The position numbers and the translations under genes are program-made. A model generated the notes under the pieces. The model saw nothing but the letters and a program-made list of their open reading frames with translations. It was not told where the DNA came from and searched no databases. Below, piece after piece: positions 35,550 to 44,117 of a stretch of 64,000 nucleotides of DNA; position 1 is the first letter of the stretch, and each line of letters starts with the position of its first letter. This DNA is from Rhodococcus oxybenzonivorans (GTDB taxonomy: Bacteria > Actinomycetota > Actinomycetes > Mycobacteriales > Mycobacteriaceae): contig NZ_CP021354.1 of assembly GCF_003130705.1 (NCBI RefSeq), positions 496,001 to 560,000 of the forward strand, written 5' to 3'.

Positions 35550-35816
35550 CTACGAGGCCTGGAACGTGAAGATGCGGCAACCGCTCATGTTCGCCGAAGA
35601 GGCGACCCCGTCGGCGCGCGCGTAGTCGCCCTTGGCCGACAGGTTGTTGGCGAGTGCTGCCTGATCGTCACAGAAAGCCTGATCCGCCGGGTCGGTCACG
35701 GGATTGCTGATGTAGGTGTCGCCCGGTGCGGCCGCCGCGAACGGGCCGACACCGAACAGAGGTACGGCAGCCGCTGCGAGCGCAATGGAGGCCGCCGCGA
35801 AGAACTGGCGGATCAT
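35550..35816 (-). CDS. Small secreted protein of unknown function
   Basis: 88 residues from the ATG at 35816 with GGAGGAGC upstream. A signal peptide (IRQFFAAASIALAAAAVPLFGVGPFAAAAP) is followed by a mature part of about 58 residues with two cysteines (AFCDDQ and SGCRIF) that could form a disulfide. The TYISNPVTDPADQAFCDDQ segment resembles DUF732-like secreted proteins of mycolata, but I am not certain. It is not in an operon. Confidence 0.7.
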   Translation of the reverse strand: MIRQFFAAASIALAAAAVPLFGVGPFAAAAPGDTYISNPVTDPADQAFCDDQAALANNLSAKGDYARADGVASSANMSGCRIFTFQAS

Positions 35817-35924
35817 GATGCTCCTCCGGGAGTAAGGCGTGGGATTTTTCCGATGACCCCATCCTGCACCGAACTTTCCCGGGCAGCCATACCCCCGAGG
35901 GTGCAAAATTTCGCATCGAGTGGT

Positions 35925-36338
35925 TCAGGGCAGTTCGACGGTGCCCAAAGCCTCTTGCACGCGGTCGGCGGCCTCGATGGGGTCCTCGTGCTCCCAGATG
36001 CGCACCACCGTCCAGCCGGACTCGATGAGGCGAGCATCGGTATCTCGGTCGCGGGTGACGTTCCCGGCGAGTTTGTCGGCCCACCACTGGGCGTTGTTCT
36101 TCGGGAAGGTGGCGTGCTTCGGGCAGCTGTGCCAGAAACAGCCGTCCACGTACACCGCCACCTTGCGGCGTGGAAACACGAGATCGGCGCGTCGCCTGAT
36201 GCCCTTCATCGGGGCCCGGTCCACGTAGTATCGGACCCCGCGGCGGTGCAGCTCCCGCCGCAACCCCAATTCGGGAGCGGTATCTCGCCGCCGCTGCGCC
36301 CGCATCCGGGCGCTGGTGGCGGGATCGGTGGAGGGCAT
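35925..36338 (-). CDS. vsr: Very short patch repair endonuclease
   Basis: 137 residues. The Vsr pattern is intact: MRAQRRRDTAPELGLRREL, GVRYYVDRAPMKGIRRRADLVFPRRKVAVYVDGCFWHSCPKH (catalytic Asp in RADLVF and zinc/active-site Cys-His in FWHSCP), NAQWWADKLAGN and VVRIWEHED. Vsr nicks T:G mismatches that arise by deamination of 5-methylcytosine, guided by MutL. It sits 19 bases after a cytosine methyltransferase, as expected, since such an enzyme would create the mismatches. Confidence 0.92.
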   Translation of the reverse strand: MPSTDPATSARMRAQRRRDTAPELGLRRELHRRGVRYYVDRAPMKGIRRRADLVFPRRKVAVYVDGCFWHSCPKHATFPKNNAQWWADKLAGNVTRDRDTDARLIESGWTVVRIWEHEDPIEAADRVQEALGTVELP

Positions 36339-36357
36339 GGCGAACGCCTGGTGTCCG

Positions 36358-37536
36358 TCAGGCCGCAGCCTGCGGAAACCCGCCCATACGGTCGAGATGA
36401 CTTTCGACGTCGTCGATGAAGCCCGGAATGAAACGCAGGTTGCCCATCCGCGCCCGTTTGAGGAAACCTGCGGTCGCGCGGGCGGACAACAGCCGGGTGT
36501 CCTCGAGAAACCCGCTGAGATCCTCGTAGGGTTCTTGGACCGGCCACGTCGACATGTGCACCCGAAATGCCTGCCGGTTCATCCCCCACGCCGCAGCGGG
36601 CCACGCGTCGCCGGGATTCAGGGGAGTCTCGACGCTGCGCTCGTAGGCGTCCGGCGCCACCAGACGTCCACCCACCCACGACGCCATCCGCACGCTCACG
36701 GCGTTGCCGACCAGTTTCCACCGATTGCTGTTGCGCAGGCCCGGGACGAGCGCGGCCGGAGCGGTCCAGTCGGGATCGAATCCCTGGAGCCGTTCGGCGT
36801 CGATCAGCCCCGGAGTGACGATTTCGCCCGACGGCAACCGCACGGCCGGTGGACTGGCGATCCCGACGGAAGAGCCACCTTTGAGCGTCGGGACCGCATT
36901 GACCGCCCAGCCGAGTCCACGGGTGCCCTCGGTCCAGTAGAAGCCGCAGGGATAGTCGGCCGGATCACCCACCGGGCGCTCCCCGGCATCCTCACCGAAC
37001 AGCACCGGACGAGGGTCGTCGGTACGCGAAGCGAGCATCAGGACCCGCTGACGTCGCTGCGGAAGTCCGAAGGCCCGGGCATCGACCACCCGGTACGCCC
37101 ACATGTACCCGAGGTCCTCGAGGGCGTCGGTGATATGCCTCATAGCGGCGCCCCGACCGAGCTGCAACATGAACGGAACGTTCTCGATGAGCAGCCAGCG
37201 GGGACCCTTGCGGCGTTTGACCAGTCGGAACACCTCGTCCACCAGACTCGAACGCGAGCCGGTGATCCCGGCCGTCCGCCCCGCCTGGGACAGGTCCTGG
37301 CAGGGGAAACCGGCGGCGACCAATTCGATGTCCTGGGGGAGTGACCGCAGCTTCGTGACGTCGGAATGCACCGGCACATCCTGGAATCGGGTACGCAGAA
37401 CCGCCTGGGCGCCCGGATCGATCTCACAGAGCAGTTCGGTGTTCCAGCCGTGCTCTCGGAGACCCAACTCGAGCCCGCCGATACCGGCGAACAGGCCCAC
37501 CATGCTCCCGGTTGACGTCACGGCACCCTTCCTCAC
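36358..37536 (-). CDS. Orphan DNA (cytosine-5) methyltransferase
   Basis: 392 residues with the C5-methyltransferase motifs in order: VGLFAGIGGLELGL (I), AAGFPCQDLSQAG (IV, catalytic Cys in PCQ), IENVPFM (VI, Glu), QRRQRVLML (VIII), and LVGNAVSVRMASWV (X). The region after motif VIII is the target-recognition part, about 60 residues, with a 90-residue extension after X. No restriction endonuclease is adjacent, so it is probably a solitary modification enzyme with Vsr, similar in plan to dcm-vsr of E. coli. The recognition site cannot be read. Confidence 0.9.
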   Translation of the reverse strand: MRKGAVTSTGSMVGLFAGIGGLELGLREHGWNTELLCEIDPGAQAVLRTRFQDVPVHSDVTKLRSLPQDIELVAAGFPCQDLSQAGRTAGITGSRSSLVDEVFRLVKRRKGPRWLLIENVPFMLQLGRGAAMRHITDALEDLGYMWAYRVVDARAFGLPQRRQRVLMLASRTDDPRPVLFGEDAGERPVGDPADYPCGFYWTEGTRGLGWAVNAVPTLKGGSSVGIASPPAVRLPSGEIVTPGLIDAERLQGFDPDWTAPAALVPGLRNSNRWKLVGNAVSVRMASWVGGRLVAPDAYERSVETPLNPGDAWPAAAWGMNRQAFRVHMSTWPVQEPYEDLSGFLEDTRLLSARATAGFLKRARMGNLRFIPGFIDDVESHLDRMGGFPQAAA

Positions 37537-37588
37537 GAACCAGTCACCCGAGAACGTTACTCGAGATCTGCACCGACTTTGACCAACG

Positions 37589-37636
37589 ACCCGTGAGTAC
37601 TTGTTAACAGCGGGGCGTTAACAAGTACTCACGGGT
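37589..37636. repeat. Dispersed hairpin repeat, family B, copy 1
   Basis: Perfect 20-base arms (37589-37608 and 37617-37636) with an eight-base loop. It contains a CCGTGAGT/ACTCACGG pair shared with copies at 39369-39418 and 53335-53380. It lies in the promoter region between the methylase start and the next gene, so here it is not a simple terminator. Confidence 0.85.
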
Positions 37637-37683
37637 GGCGGAGCCACCTAGACTTCGGGTGGGTGGGCACGCAGGGAGGCGCG

Positions 37684-38778
37684 ATGATTCCCGGGTTTCG
37701 CGAGAGGTCGCTGTTTCTGCGCGACGCCCAGGGCAGCGGTCTCGTCGAGGCGTTCGTCATCATCGGCATCCTCACGATCCTGCTCACCCGCGCCTACTTG
37801 CACCTGACGGGCTATCCCCAGGTCGGCGGGTCCTCTCTGCACATCGCGCATGTGCTCTGGGGCGGGCTCGGCATGATCGTGGCTCTGGTGACGGTGTTCT
37901 CGTTCCTCGGCCGGAAACCGCGCATGGTGGCCGTCGTCGTGGGCGGCATCGGTTTCGGCTTGTTCCTCGACGAGATCGGCAAGTTCGTCACCAAGACCAA
38001 CGACTACTTCTACCGCCCGTCCGTCGCCATCATGTACGTGGTGATCGTGGTGTTGCTGCTGCTCAATCGGTGGCTGCACGACGTGCGCCCGCCCACCGTC
38101 ACCGAAGACGTCGCCAACGCGGCCGCCATCGCCCTCGGCGGCCTCGACCGCGGGCTGGACCGGGTGCGGCGAGAGCAGGCCCTCGCTCAGCTCCGGCGCG
38201 CGGGGGAGGCGGGGGCGGATGCGTCGACAGTCGCGTGCGTTGCCGATCTGCTCGACCGCTGTCCCGATCGGCAAGGCCGAGTGGTGCCGTCGGTGCGCGA
38301 ACTCGCGCGACGTGCGACACCCGAGTTCGCGAAGGGCCCGGGAATGCTGTGGACGGCTGCGGTCGGGCTGACCGTCTTCTCCACGCTCGGTCTGATCAGC
38401 GCAGTGATCACCCTCGACGACGACCTGCGCGGCGCAGGAGCGGACATCACCACCGTCGGTCAGCTCGTCGGTTCGGCCATCGCATTCGTGCTGTGCTGGA
38501 GCGCGACGGTGCGACTGCGCAACGGCAAGATGTGGCCGTTGCAGTTCCTGCGGTCCGCGGCGCTCGTCACCGTGCTGCTCACGGAGGTCTTCGATTTCGT
38601 GGCCCAAGAATTCGGCGCGCTGCTCAACGTGGCCGTCGGACTGGGCGCCCTGATCGTGTTCTCCGCGCGCATCGCGGCGATGGATCGGGCCCGTGCAGCC
38701 GACCTCGGCAACTCTGCTGCAACGAAACTCGGCCCATTGCCACCCCGCGAGCCGTCGTCGATTACCGTAGACAGGTGA
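37684..38778 (+). CDS. Membrane protein of unknown function
   Basis: 364 residues from the ATG at 37684 with GGGAGG upstream. About three helices in the first 130 residues (LVEAFVIIGILTILLTRAY, LWGGLGMIVALVTVFSFLG, and IMYVVIVVLLLLNRWL), a soluble middle of about 100 residues rich in Arg and Asp, then about four helices in the C-terminal half (LWTAAVGLTVFSTLGLISA, VGQLVGSAIAFVLCW). I do not recognise a family. The stop overlaps the start of the glycolipid-binding gene (GTGA), so both are coupled. Confidence 0.8.
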   Translation: MIPGFRERSLFLRDAQGSGLVEAFVIIGILTILLTRAYLHLTGYPQVGGSSLHIAHVLWGGLGMIVALVTVFSFLGRKPRMVAVVVGGIGFGLFLDEIGKFVTKTNDYFYRPSVAIMYVVIVVLLLLNRWLHDVRPPTVTEDVANAAAIALGGLDRGLDRVRREQALAQLRRAGEAGADASTVACVADLLDRCPDRQGRVVPSVRELARRATPEFAKGPGMLWTAAVGLTVFSTLGLISAVITLDDDLRGAGADITTVGQLVGSAIAFVLCWSATVRLRNGKMWPLQFLRSAALVTVLLTEVFDFVAQEFGALLNVAVGLGALIVFSARIAAMDRARAADLGNSAATKLGPLPPREPSSITVDR

Positions 38779-39362
38779 GCATCCAAGACTCCGGTGCCCC
38801 GTCCTGGCCTGCAGTACTGACGTGGCGGGCGGAAAACGCACCCCGTATGGAATCTGTGCGTGTCCAGCTCAGCGGTGACCGCATCAAGGCTGCCGGCCGC
38901 ATCATCGGCGGCGCATGTCCCGAGCACCCCGCGTTCAGCGCCTCCTACGACCTCGTCACCGACGAAAGCGGCGTCACCCGCCGGCTGTCGTTGCGCACCT
39001 CTGTCGCCGCAGGTGAGCGGCAGATGTCGATCAGCCGCGACGAGGAAGGCACGTGGATGGTGCAGCACGGTGCCCAACATCAGCGCTCCACATTCGACGG
39101 TGCCCTCGACGTGGACATGGTGCTCAGCCCCTTCTTCAACACTCTGCCGATCCGGCGGTACGGGATGCACCTCGGCTCCGAGGACATTCAGGTGCCCGTC
39201 GTCTACGTCAACCTCCTCGACCTCCGGGTCGAGGGCGCCATCCTCACCTACAGCAGCGGTCCGGACGGGATTCACGTCCTGTCTCCGGTGTCCAGCTCGT
39301 CGGTCACCGTCGACGCCGAAGGGCTCATCCTCAACTACCCGGGGCTGGCGGAACGGATTTAG
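38775..39362 (+). CDS. Putative glycolipid-binding protein (PF06475 type)
   Basis: 195 residues from a GTG at 38775. The pattern matches putative glycolipid-binding proteins: WPAVLTWRAENAPRMESVRVQL, GDRIKAAGRIIGG, FSASYDLVTDESGVTRRLSLRT, GTWMVQHGAQHQRS, DVDMVLSPFFNTLPIRRYG. A beta-rich fold that binds glycolipid headgroups is known for the family only by inference. It overlaps the upstream membrane protein by four bases, so they may act together. The B3 hairpin repeat begins seven bases after its stop. Confidence 0.75.
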   Translation: MSIQDSGAPSWPAVLTWRAENAPRMESVRVQLSGDRIKAAGRIIGGACPEHPAFSASYDLVTDESGVTRRLSLRTSVAAGERQMSISRDEEGTWMVQHGAQHQRSTFDGALDVDMVLSPFFNTLPIRRYGMHLGSEDIQVPVVYVNLLDLRVEGAILTYSSGPDGIHVLSPVSSSSVTVDAEGLILNYPGLAERI

Positions 39363-39368
39363 GCGCCT

Positions 39369-39418
39369 CGCGCCCGTGCGCGGTTAACGAGTCTCTGCAC
39401 TCGTCGAGCACTCACAGG
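39369..39418. repeat. Dispersed hairpin repeat, family B, copy 3 (degraded)
   Basis: The sequence aligns with copy 2 at most positions (CGCGCCCGTG, GGTTA, GAGTCTCTG, ACTCAC) but several arm bases no longer pair. It lies between the convergent glycolipid-binding and tyrA genes. Confidence 0.65.
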
Positions 39419-40380
39419 CGGCGGAGCCGACCCCCGCGGCGGCCCGCGTCGCGCATCGCCTCGATCCAGCCGTCGTCGCCGGGCACGATGCCGGTGATGT
39501 CCCAGGTCTCCTGATTGTCGTATCGGGTGCGGGCGGCATGTCCGGCGTCGACGAGCGTCGCAGTGGACGACTCCTCGGCCAGTTCGGTCCGTGCGCTCTG
39601 CAGCAGTTCCAGCGCCTCGTCGAGGGCGATGAGCAGCGCACTCCGGTTTCCCTCGCACATTGCCCGGACCAGACCGGGTGCGCTTCCGGCGACGCGAGTT
39701 CCGTCCCGGAACGACCCCGCGGCCAGCCCCAGCGCCAGCGGCCCACCCGCCGCGCCGGTCACGGCGAGGGTTTCGGCGAGCAGATGCGGGAGGTGCGAAA
39801 TCCGGGCCACCGCCCGATCGTGTTCGGCGGATTCGGCGGGCACGACGACGGAACCGCAGTCCACGGCGAGCTGCGCCACCTGCATCCAGATTCCGGGGTC
39901 GACGCCGTCGTCGGTGCCGACCACCCACACCGCCTCCCGGAACAGGTCGGCGCTGCCGACGCTCCACCCCGACGCCGACGTTCCGGCCATCGGGTGCCCG
40001 CCCACGTACCGGTCGGCGAGTCCTTGACGGGCCGCCGCGGCCGCGACTTCAGCTTTGACACTGACCACATCGGTGATCGGGCAGTTCGGGGCGTAGAGGG
40101 CGATCGCGGTCAGCGTGGCTGCCACGGCGGGGACGGGTACGGCGATCACGATGAGCGCCGATTCCGCCGACGCCCTCTGGAGCACCGCGACCAGATCGGT
40201 GTCGGCGTCGAATCCGTCGGCCCGCGCGGCCTCGACGGACTGCGCGGAGCGATTGTGGCCCCACGCGTCGCGGCCCGCCCGTACTGCGGCACGGAGGAGG
40301 GATCCGCCGATCAAACCGAGGCCCAGGACGCACACCGGAGGTGCGGAAGCGGTATCTGACACCTGCTCAGGTTGGCACAT
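39412..40380 (-). CDS. tyrA: Prephenate dehydrogenase
   Basis: 322 residues from the ATG at 40380. N-terminal NAD loop VCVLGLGLIGGSLLRAAVRAG; ALIVIAVPVPAVAATL; GHPMAGTSASGWSVGSADLF with the substrate-binding His and Ser; and ISHLPHLLAETLAVTG with the catalytic His in SHLPH. It oxidatively decarboxylates prephenate to 4-hydroxyphenylpyruvate, a substrate of Pat. In mycobacteria tyrA (Rv3754) also lies next to tadA and its partner, in the same divergent arrangement as here. Confidence 0.92.
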   Translation of the reverse strand: MCQPEQVSDTASAPPVCVLGLGLIGGSLLRAAVRAGRDAWGHNRSAQSVEAARADGFDADTDLVAVLQRASAESALIVIAVPVPAVAATLTAIALYAPNCPITDVVSVKAEVAAAAARQGLADRYVGGHPMAGTSASGWSVGSADLFREAVWVVGTDDGVDPGIWMQVAQLAVDCGSVVVPAESAEHDRAVARISHLPHLLAETLAVTGAAGGPLALGLAAGSFRDGTRVAGSAPGLVRAMCEGNRSALLIALDEALELLQSARTELAEESSTATLVDAGHAARTRYDNQETWDITGIVPGDDGWIEAMRDAGRRGGRLRRL

Positions 40381-40429
40381 TCGTGTACGGACTTCATTTA
40401 CCGGCACCCCGCGGGCTACCGTTGCGCTC

Positions 40430-40969
40430 ATGGGTGCACAGCGCGCGGGAAACAACAGCGCCTCGTCGGATCGGGCTGAGGATCTGGAGGGCTTCGGTGT
40501 CGCGGTAGTACACGAGGACGGCCGATGGAAGGTCAAGGCCCTCAGCTCGGCTGCTCTGACCAGTTTGAGCGCCGCGGAGGAGGAATTACGGTCCCTCCGC
40601 AGCGCGGGCGCGTTCTTCGGTCTGCTGGACGTGGACGACGAGTTTTTCATCGTTCTGCGGCCGGCGCCGTCGGGCACGCGACTGCTGCTGTCCGACGCGA
40701 CCGCCGCCATCGATTACGACATCGCAGCGGATGTCCTGGATGCGCTGAACATCGAGGTGCCGGACATCGACCCGGACGACCTCGACGACGTCGAGCCGTG
40801 GGAGGAGGGTGATCTCTCGCTCCTCGCCGACCTCGGGCTCCCCGAACCGGTGCTGGCCGTGATCACCGCCGAAACCGACCTGTACCCGGACGAGCAGCTG
40901 GGCATGATCGCTCAGCGGCTCGGCTTCACCACGGAGCTGTCGGGGGTTCTCGACAAACTTCCGCGATAG
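40430..40969 (+). CDS. tRNA adenosine deaminase-associated protein
   Basis: 179 residues from the ATG at 40430. The family pattern is GFGVAVVHEDGRWKVKALS, EEELRSLRSAGAFFGLLDVDDEFFIVLRP and the acidic C-terminal half (PDDLDDVEPWEEGD, LYPDEQLGMIAQRLGF). The homologue in mycobacteria is Rv3753c and it occurs beside tadA in actinobacteria, but its function is unknown; a helper for the deaminase is inferred from context. Followed by tadA after ten bases. Confidence 0.85.
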   Translation: MGAQRAGNNSASSDRAEDLEGFGVAVVHEDGRWKVKALSSAALTSLSAAEEELRSLRSAGAFFGLLDVDDEFFIVLRPAPSGTRLLLSDATAAIDYDIAADVLDALNIEVPDIDPDDLDDVEPWEEGDLSLLADLGLPEPVLAVITAETDLYPDEQLGMIAQRLGFTTELSGVLDKLPR

Positions 40970-40979
40970 TTCTCGTCCG

Positions 40980-41438
40980 GTGACACTCCAGGACGACGAG
41001 CGGATGATCCGCGTGGCGATCGAGGCTGCGCGCGCCGCCACCGACGCCGATGTACCAGTGGGCGCCGTGGTGTTCGACGCCGATGGGGTCGAGGTGTCGC
41101 GGGCCGTCAACTCACGCGAGGCGATGTCGGACCCGACAGCACATGCGGAGATCATGGCGCTCCGGGAGGCGGCCAGGGTCTACGGCGACGGGTGGCGCCT
41201 CGAGGGCACGACGCTGGCCGTGACCCTCGAGCCGTGCACGATGTGCGCCGGAGCGCTGGTGCTCGCGCGGGTGTCGCGTGTCGTCTTCGGCGCGTGGGAA
41301 CCGAAAACGGGAGCAGTCGGCTCCCTCTGGGACGTCGTCCGCGACCGCCGACTCACCCATCGGCCGCAGGTCCGTGGGGGTGTTCTCGAAGACGAGTGTG
41401 CTGGGATCCTCGAGGATTTCTTCCGAGAACGGCGCTGA
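40980..41438 (+). CDS. tadA: tRNA-specific adenosine deaminase
   Basis: 152 residues from a GTG at 40980. The cytidine-deaminase-fold motifs are TAHAEIMAL (His-Ala-Glu zinc and proton shuttle) and LEPCTMCAGALVLARV (P-C-x-x-C zinc ligands). It converts A34 to inosine in tRNA-Arg(ACG), whose gene is at 27934-28006. Probably transcribed with the associated protein upstream. Confidence 0.92.
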   Translation: MTLQDDERMIRVAIEAARAATDADVPVGAVVFDADGVEVSRAVNSREAMSDPTAHAEIMALREAARVYGDGWRLEGTTLAVTLEPCTMCAGALVLARVSRVVFGAWEPKTGAVGSLWDVVRDRRLTHRPQVRGGVLEDECAGILEDFFRERR

Positions 41439-41441
41439 CCG

Positions 41442-41465
41442 GTTTCAAACGTTTTCGTGGGGTAC
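41442..41465 (+). promoter_or_regulatory. SigB/SigF-like promoter upstream of CsbD
   Basis: GTTTCA at 41442 and GGGTAC at 41460 are 12 bases apart, matching the GTTT(AA)-N12-14-GGGTA pattern of general-stress sigma factors. It lies 112 bases before the CsbD ATG. CsbD is stress-induced in Bacillus, which supports the call. A related box precedes the DUF3618 operon at 45060. Confidence 0.45.
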
Positions 41466-41576
41466 TCGACAGTGTGTAGCCGGGTCGGCACGATCCGTGC
41501 TTCTCTGGAGACAGGCGTCGAACGAGGCGCCGCCGGGCCCGGCACCGGGTCCGAAACGGATTCACGGAGGTATCTC

Positions 41577-41768
41577 ATGGGAATCGCAGACAAAGCATCG
41601 AACAAGGCCGAAGACCTCAAGGGTCAGGCGAAGGAAACCACCGGCAAGGCCACCAACGACAAGGACCTTCGCGACGAGGGCAAGGCCGATCAGGCATCGT
41701 CCGCCGTCAAGGACGCCGGTGAGAAGGCCAAGGACGCCGCGTCCAACCTCAAGGACAAGCTCACGTAA
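41577..41768 (+). CDS. CsbD-family stress protein
   Basis: 63 residues from the ATG at 41577, with GGAGG upstream. The sequence is almost entirely Lys, Asp, Glu, Ala and Gly (KASNKAEDLKGQAKETTGKA, GKADQASSAVKDAGEKAKDAASNLK), the amphipathic pattern of CsbD. A hydrophilic, possibly disordered stress protein whose action is not known. A likely stress promoter lies upstream. Confidence 0.9.
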   Translation: MGIADKASNKAEDLKGQAKETTGKATNDKDLRDEGKADQASSAVKDAGEKAKDAASNLKDKLT

Positions 41769-41824
41769 AGCGGCTCCACCTGGCGATTTCAGGCTCGGGC
41801 GTCACATCCGGTAAAGTCACCGGC

Positions 41825-41915
41825 GGTGGCGTGTCCGAGCGGCCTAAGGAGCACGCCTCGAAAGCGTGTGACGGGTAACCCCCGTCCGAGGGTTCAAATC
41901 CCTCCGCCACCGCCA
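41825..41915 (+). tRNA. tRNA-Ser (anticodon CGA)
   Basis: GGTGGCG (41825-41831) pairs with CGCCACC (41905-41911); G is the discriminator and CCA is encoded (41913-41915). Anticodon loop CTCGAAA gives CGA, reading UCG. The variable arm and GGTTCAAATCC loop are those of a class II serine tRNA. Confidence 0.95.
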
Positions 41916-41920
41916 AGGGC

Positions 41921-41963
41921 AAAGCCCCTGATCCGGTCCTCGAGACCGGGTCAGGGGCTTTCT
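41921..41963. terminator. Intrinsic terminator after tRNA-Ser
   Basis: AAAGCCCCTGA (41921-41931) pairs with TCAGGGGCTTT (41951-41961), and inner CCGGTC/GACCGG adds six pairs. The T-run at the end on both strands makes it work for the tRNA and the convergent membrane gene. Confidence 0.8.
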
Positions 41964-41968
41964 CGCGT

Positions 41969-43126
41969 TTACGGGCCTGTTGCTGCGGGTGCGCCGGCGG
42001 AAGCAGTGTCGCTGCCTGCGGTATTTCTGCGCGGCACGGTGAATGTGGCGACGACGCACAGGACCGCGACCGCGAAGCAGGCGAGTGTGTACCAGAGGTT
42101 GCCCACCGGGTCGCCGTTGTCCGTGACGCCGTCGACCGCCCCGAAGTAGTCGGGCAACGCCGTGGCCCAGAGCAGCGCCATCACGCTCAGGTACACCACG
42201 CTGTAGCGCTGGACGAAGTAGTTGGTGTACGTGGGATCATCCGTGTTCTCCCCACGCAGCCGTAACCATTGACGGACGAGAATCCAGATCGCGACGACGG
42301 TGACGACGAGAAGTTCCGCTGCGTAGAGAACGGCGCGGGCGGTGGTGCTGCCCATTCCGAAGACCGTCGCCGGGAGCGGCAGGATGAACGTGCCCAGTGA
42401 CGCCAGGACACCGATGACGACTGTGCGCCACACCAGTTCGGGACCGGAGAAGCGCCGGCCCTCGTCGACGTGACGGCCGACGAAGAACTGCACGCAGAAC
42501 GCCAGCGACATCGGCCACAGCGCAGCGAACACGACGACACTCGGCAGTGGCACGGAATCGAACAGCGGTTGATTGATCGGATTCTCGGTCGACCACTCCC
42601 ACCACCGCAGTTGCGGTCCGAGATGGTCGAAGATCTCGTAGAAGGCGTGGTGGACGAAGCCCACGCAGACTGCGCCGGCGAGCACTCCGTACCGACGGAA
42701 GACACCGAGCATTCTGACGATCTCGAAGGCCATGGTGGCCATCAGCGGGTAGATCGCGATGATGTACAGCGGGAGTCGGCCCCAGAGAAAGTCCACGGTG
42801 AACACGTTGTGCGCGAACATCGTGTCCACGTGGTCCTCGATGCCGAAGGCGGCGGGGAAGTACAGCGGCGGCTCGATGATGAACAGGTAAGCGGTTGCGC
42901 CGAACCAGAGCACCAGGTTGGTGGGATCGCCCATCCGTCGCAAGCGCACGATCGCGACGACGAGCGCGAGCACAGAGCCGAGAACGATGGTGAGCTCGAG
43001 GACAGGCAGTGTCCAGTTTTCCAACGCCAGCGGGTTGCGGACCTCGACGAGCCCACCGGCTTCCTGGCACGAGAAGCCGAGCGCCGACGCGAGTTGGTCG
43101 AATGTGGGTGAGCAATGATCGGCCAT
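41969..43126 (-). CDS. Polytopic membrane protein of unknown function
   Basis: 385 residues from the ATG at 43126, which overlaps the stop of the upstream gene (TGATG). About nine or ten helices: LELTIVLGSVLALVVAIVRL, LVLWFGATAYLFIIEPPLYF, PLYIIAIYPLMATMAFEIV, and so on. GFVHHAFYEIFDH and LFDSVPLPSVVVF are notable loops. I do not recognise the family; it recurs with the PF10118 protein, and both are likely under the TetR at 44275. Not a known transporter class. Confidence 0.75.
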   Translation of the reverse strand: MADHCSPTFDQLASALGFSCQEAGGLVEVRNPLALENWTLPVLELTIVLGSVLALVVAIVRLRRMGDPTNLVLWFGATAYLFIIEPPLYFPAAFGIEDHVDTMFAHNVFTVDFLWGRLPLYIIAIYPLMATMAFEIVRMLGVFRRYGVLAGAVCVGFVHHAFYEIFDHLGPQLRWWEWSTENPINQPLFDSVPLPSVVVFAALWPMSLAFCVQFFVGRHVDEGRRFSGPELVWRTVVIGVLASLGTFILPLPATVFGMGSTTARAVLYAAELLVVTVVAIWILVRQWLRLRGENTDDPTYTNYFVQRYSVVYLSVMALLWATALPDYFGAVDGVTDNGDPVGNLWYTLACFAVAVLCVVATFTVPRRNTAGSDTASAGAPAATGP

Positions 43127-44064
43127 CAGCGCGCCTCCGAAGACGCGACCGTGTCGGCGGAATACCAGTGCGTGACATCGTAGCCGGCCTCGTAGCGCTC
43201 GAACCACACGTCGGCGAGTGCGGGCAGCTTCTCGTGATCCGGGTTGTGCCGCGGCAGCTGGCTGCGGATGATGCCCACCAACGCGGTGAGTTGCTTGCCG
43301 AGCGGGAGATCGTCGAACGCGCGCATCATCGGGCCGTTGTCCTCGGCGTGCAGCAGGGGCAATCGCTTGCGCAGGTTCTGCTGACGCCGGTACGAGGCGA
43401 ACATCGACAGCGCATCGACCTTGCGATCCTCGAGCGGGACATGCCGATTGAAGCCTTCGCAGGCGATCCGGATCACTTTCAGCACGTGCCGGAAGATCGA
43501 CGGGGCCATCCGCATCCGGTACATGTCACTCCCGACAACGGAATCGAAGATGATGAGCGCAGAACTTCGGTGTTCTACTTCCTCGACGAAGTGCCAGATG
43601 AACAGGGACGCGACCCGGTCGTCTCCGGGCCGGAACAGAGTGGAATCGTTGTCGAGCATCAGCTTGAACACCGGAGTGAAGGTCGCTTCCAAGTCGGCGG
43701 TGTACGCCAGTCGATAGTTCAGCGGGGTCTGGGCGGTGAGCCGGTCGAATTCTCCGATCACGTCGTCCAGGGTCTCCTGAAGTCCCGGGTATCGATCGAT
43801 CAGTGCCTTGACGTGCTGGCGGTGAGCCGTCGAGTGCTGCCCTTCCTGCCGCATGAAGGCGTCCGCCTCCTCGGCAACGGCGGAATCGGTGATCAGCGGC
43901 TTGGTTTGGAGAATCATTTTCACGATCATCTTCTCGAAGCCGATCGCCAGGAACGAGACCGCGTTGGCCATGCTCGAGAAGGCCGGATTCTCCTCGTTCC
44001 ACACGAACGGCACGTCGTAATCCGCGAACGCGAAGCGCATCTTTCGGACTTGTAGATCGGTCAC
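43126..44064 (-). CDS. Predicted metal-dependent hydrolase (PF10118, ferritin-like)
   Basis: 312 residues. Helix pairs carry two conserved clusters, EEADAFMRQEGQHSTAHRQHV (E-x2-H type) and FIWHFVEEVEHRSSALIIF, which resemble the E/H ligands of diiron carboxylate proteins. The PF10118 group is annotated as metal-dependent hydrolase, but direct data are scarce. The start at 44064 lies 210 bases from the divergent TetR gene with a palindrome in between. Coupled by TGATG to the membrane protein that follows. Confidence 0.78.
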   Translation of the reverse strand: MTDLQVRKMRFAFADYDVPFVWNEENPAFSSMANAVSFLAIGFEKMIVKMILQTKPLITDSAVAEEADAFMRQEGQHSTAHRQHVKALIDRYPGLQETLDDVIGEFDRLTAQTPLNYRLAYTADLEATFTPVFKLMLDNDSTLFRPGDDRVASLFIWHFVEEVEHRSSALIIFDSVVGSDMYRMRMAPSIFRHVLKVIRIACEGFNRHVPLEDRKVDALSMFASYRRQQNLRKRLPLLHAEDNGPMMRAFDDLPLGKQLTALVGIIRSQLPRHNPDHEKLPALADVWFERYEAGYDVTHWYSADTVASSEAR

Positions 44065-44117
44065 TGTGCGATACCTCGTCTTTCGAAACGGGCTGGGTGG
44101 AACCCTCAGTGGCGACG

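Noticed and set aside
37536..37690. Replication origin or attachment site, suggested by the long perfect palindrome
   Set aside because: The same hairpin type recurs twice elsewhere in the window, no integrase is nearby, and no DnaA boxes were seen.
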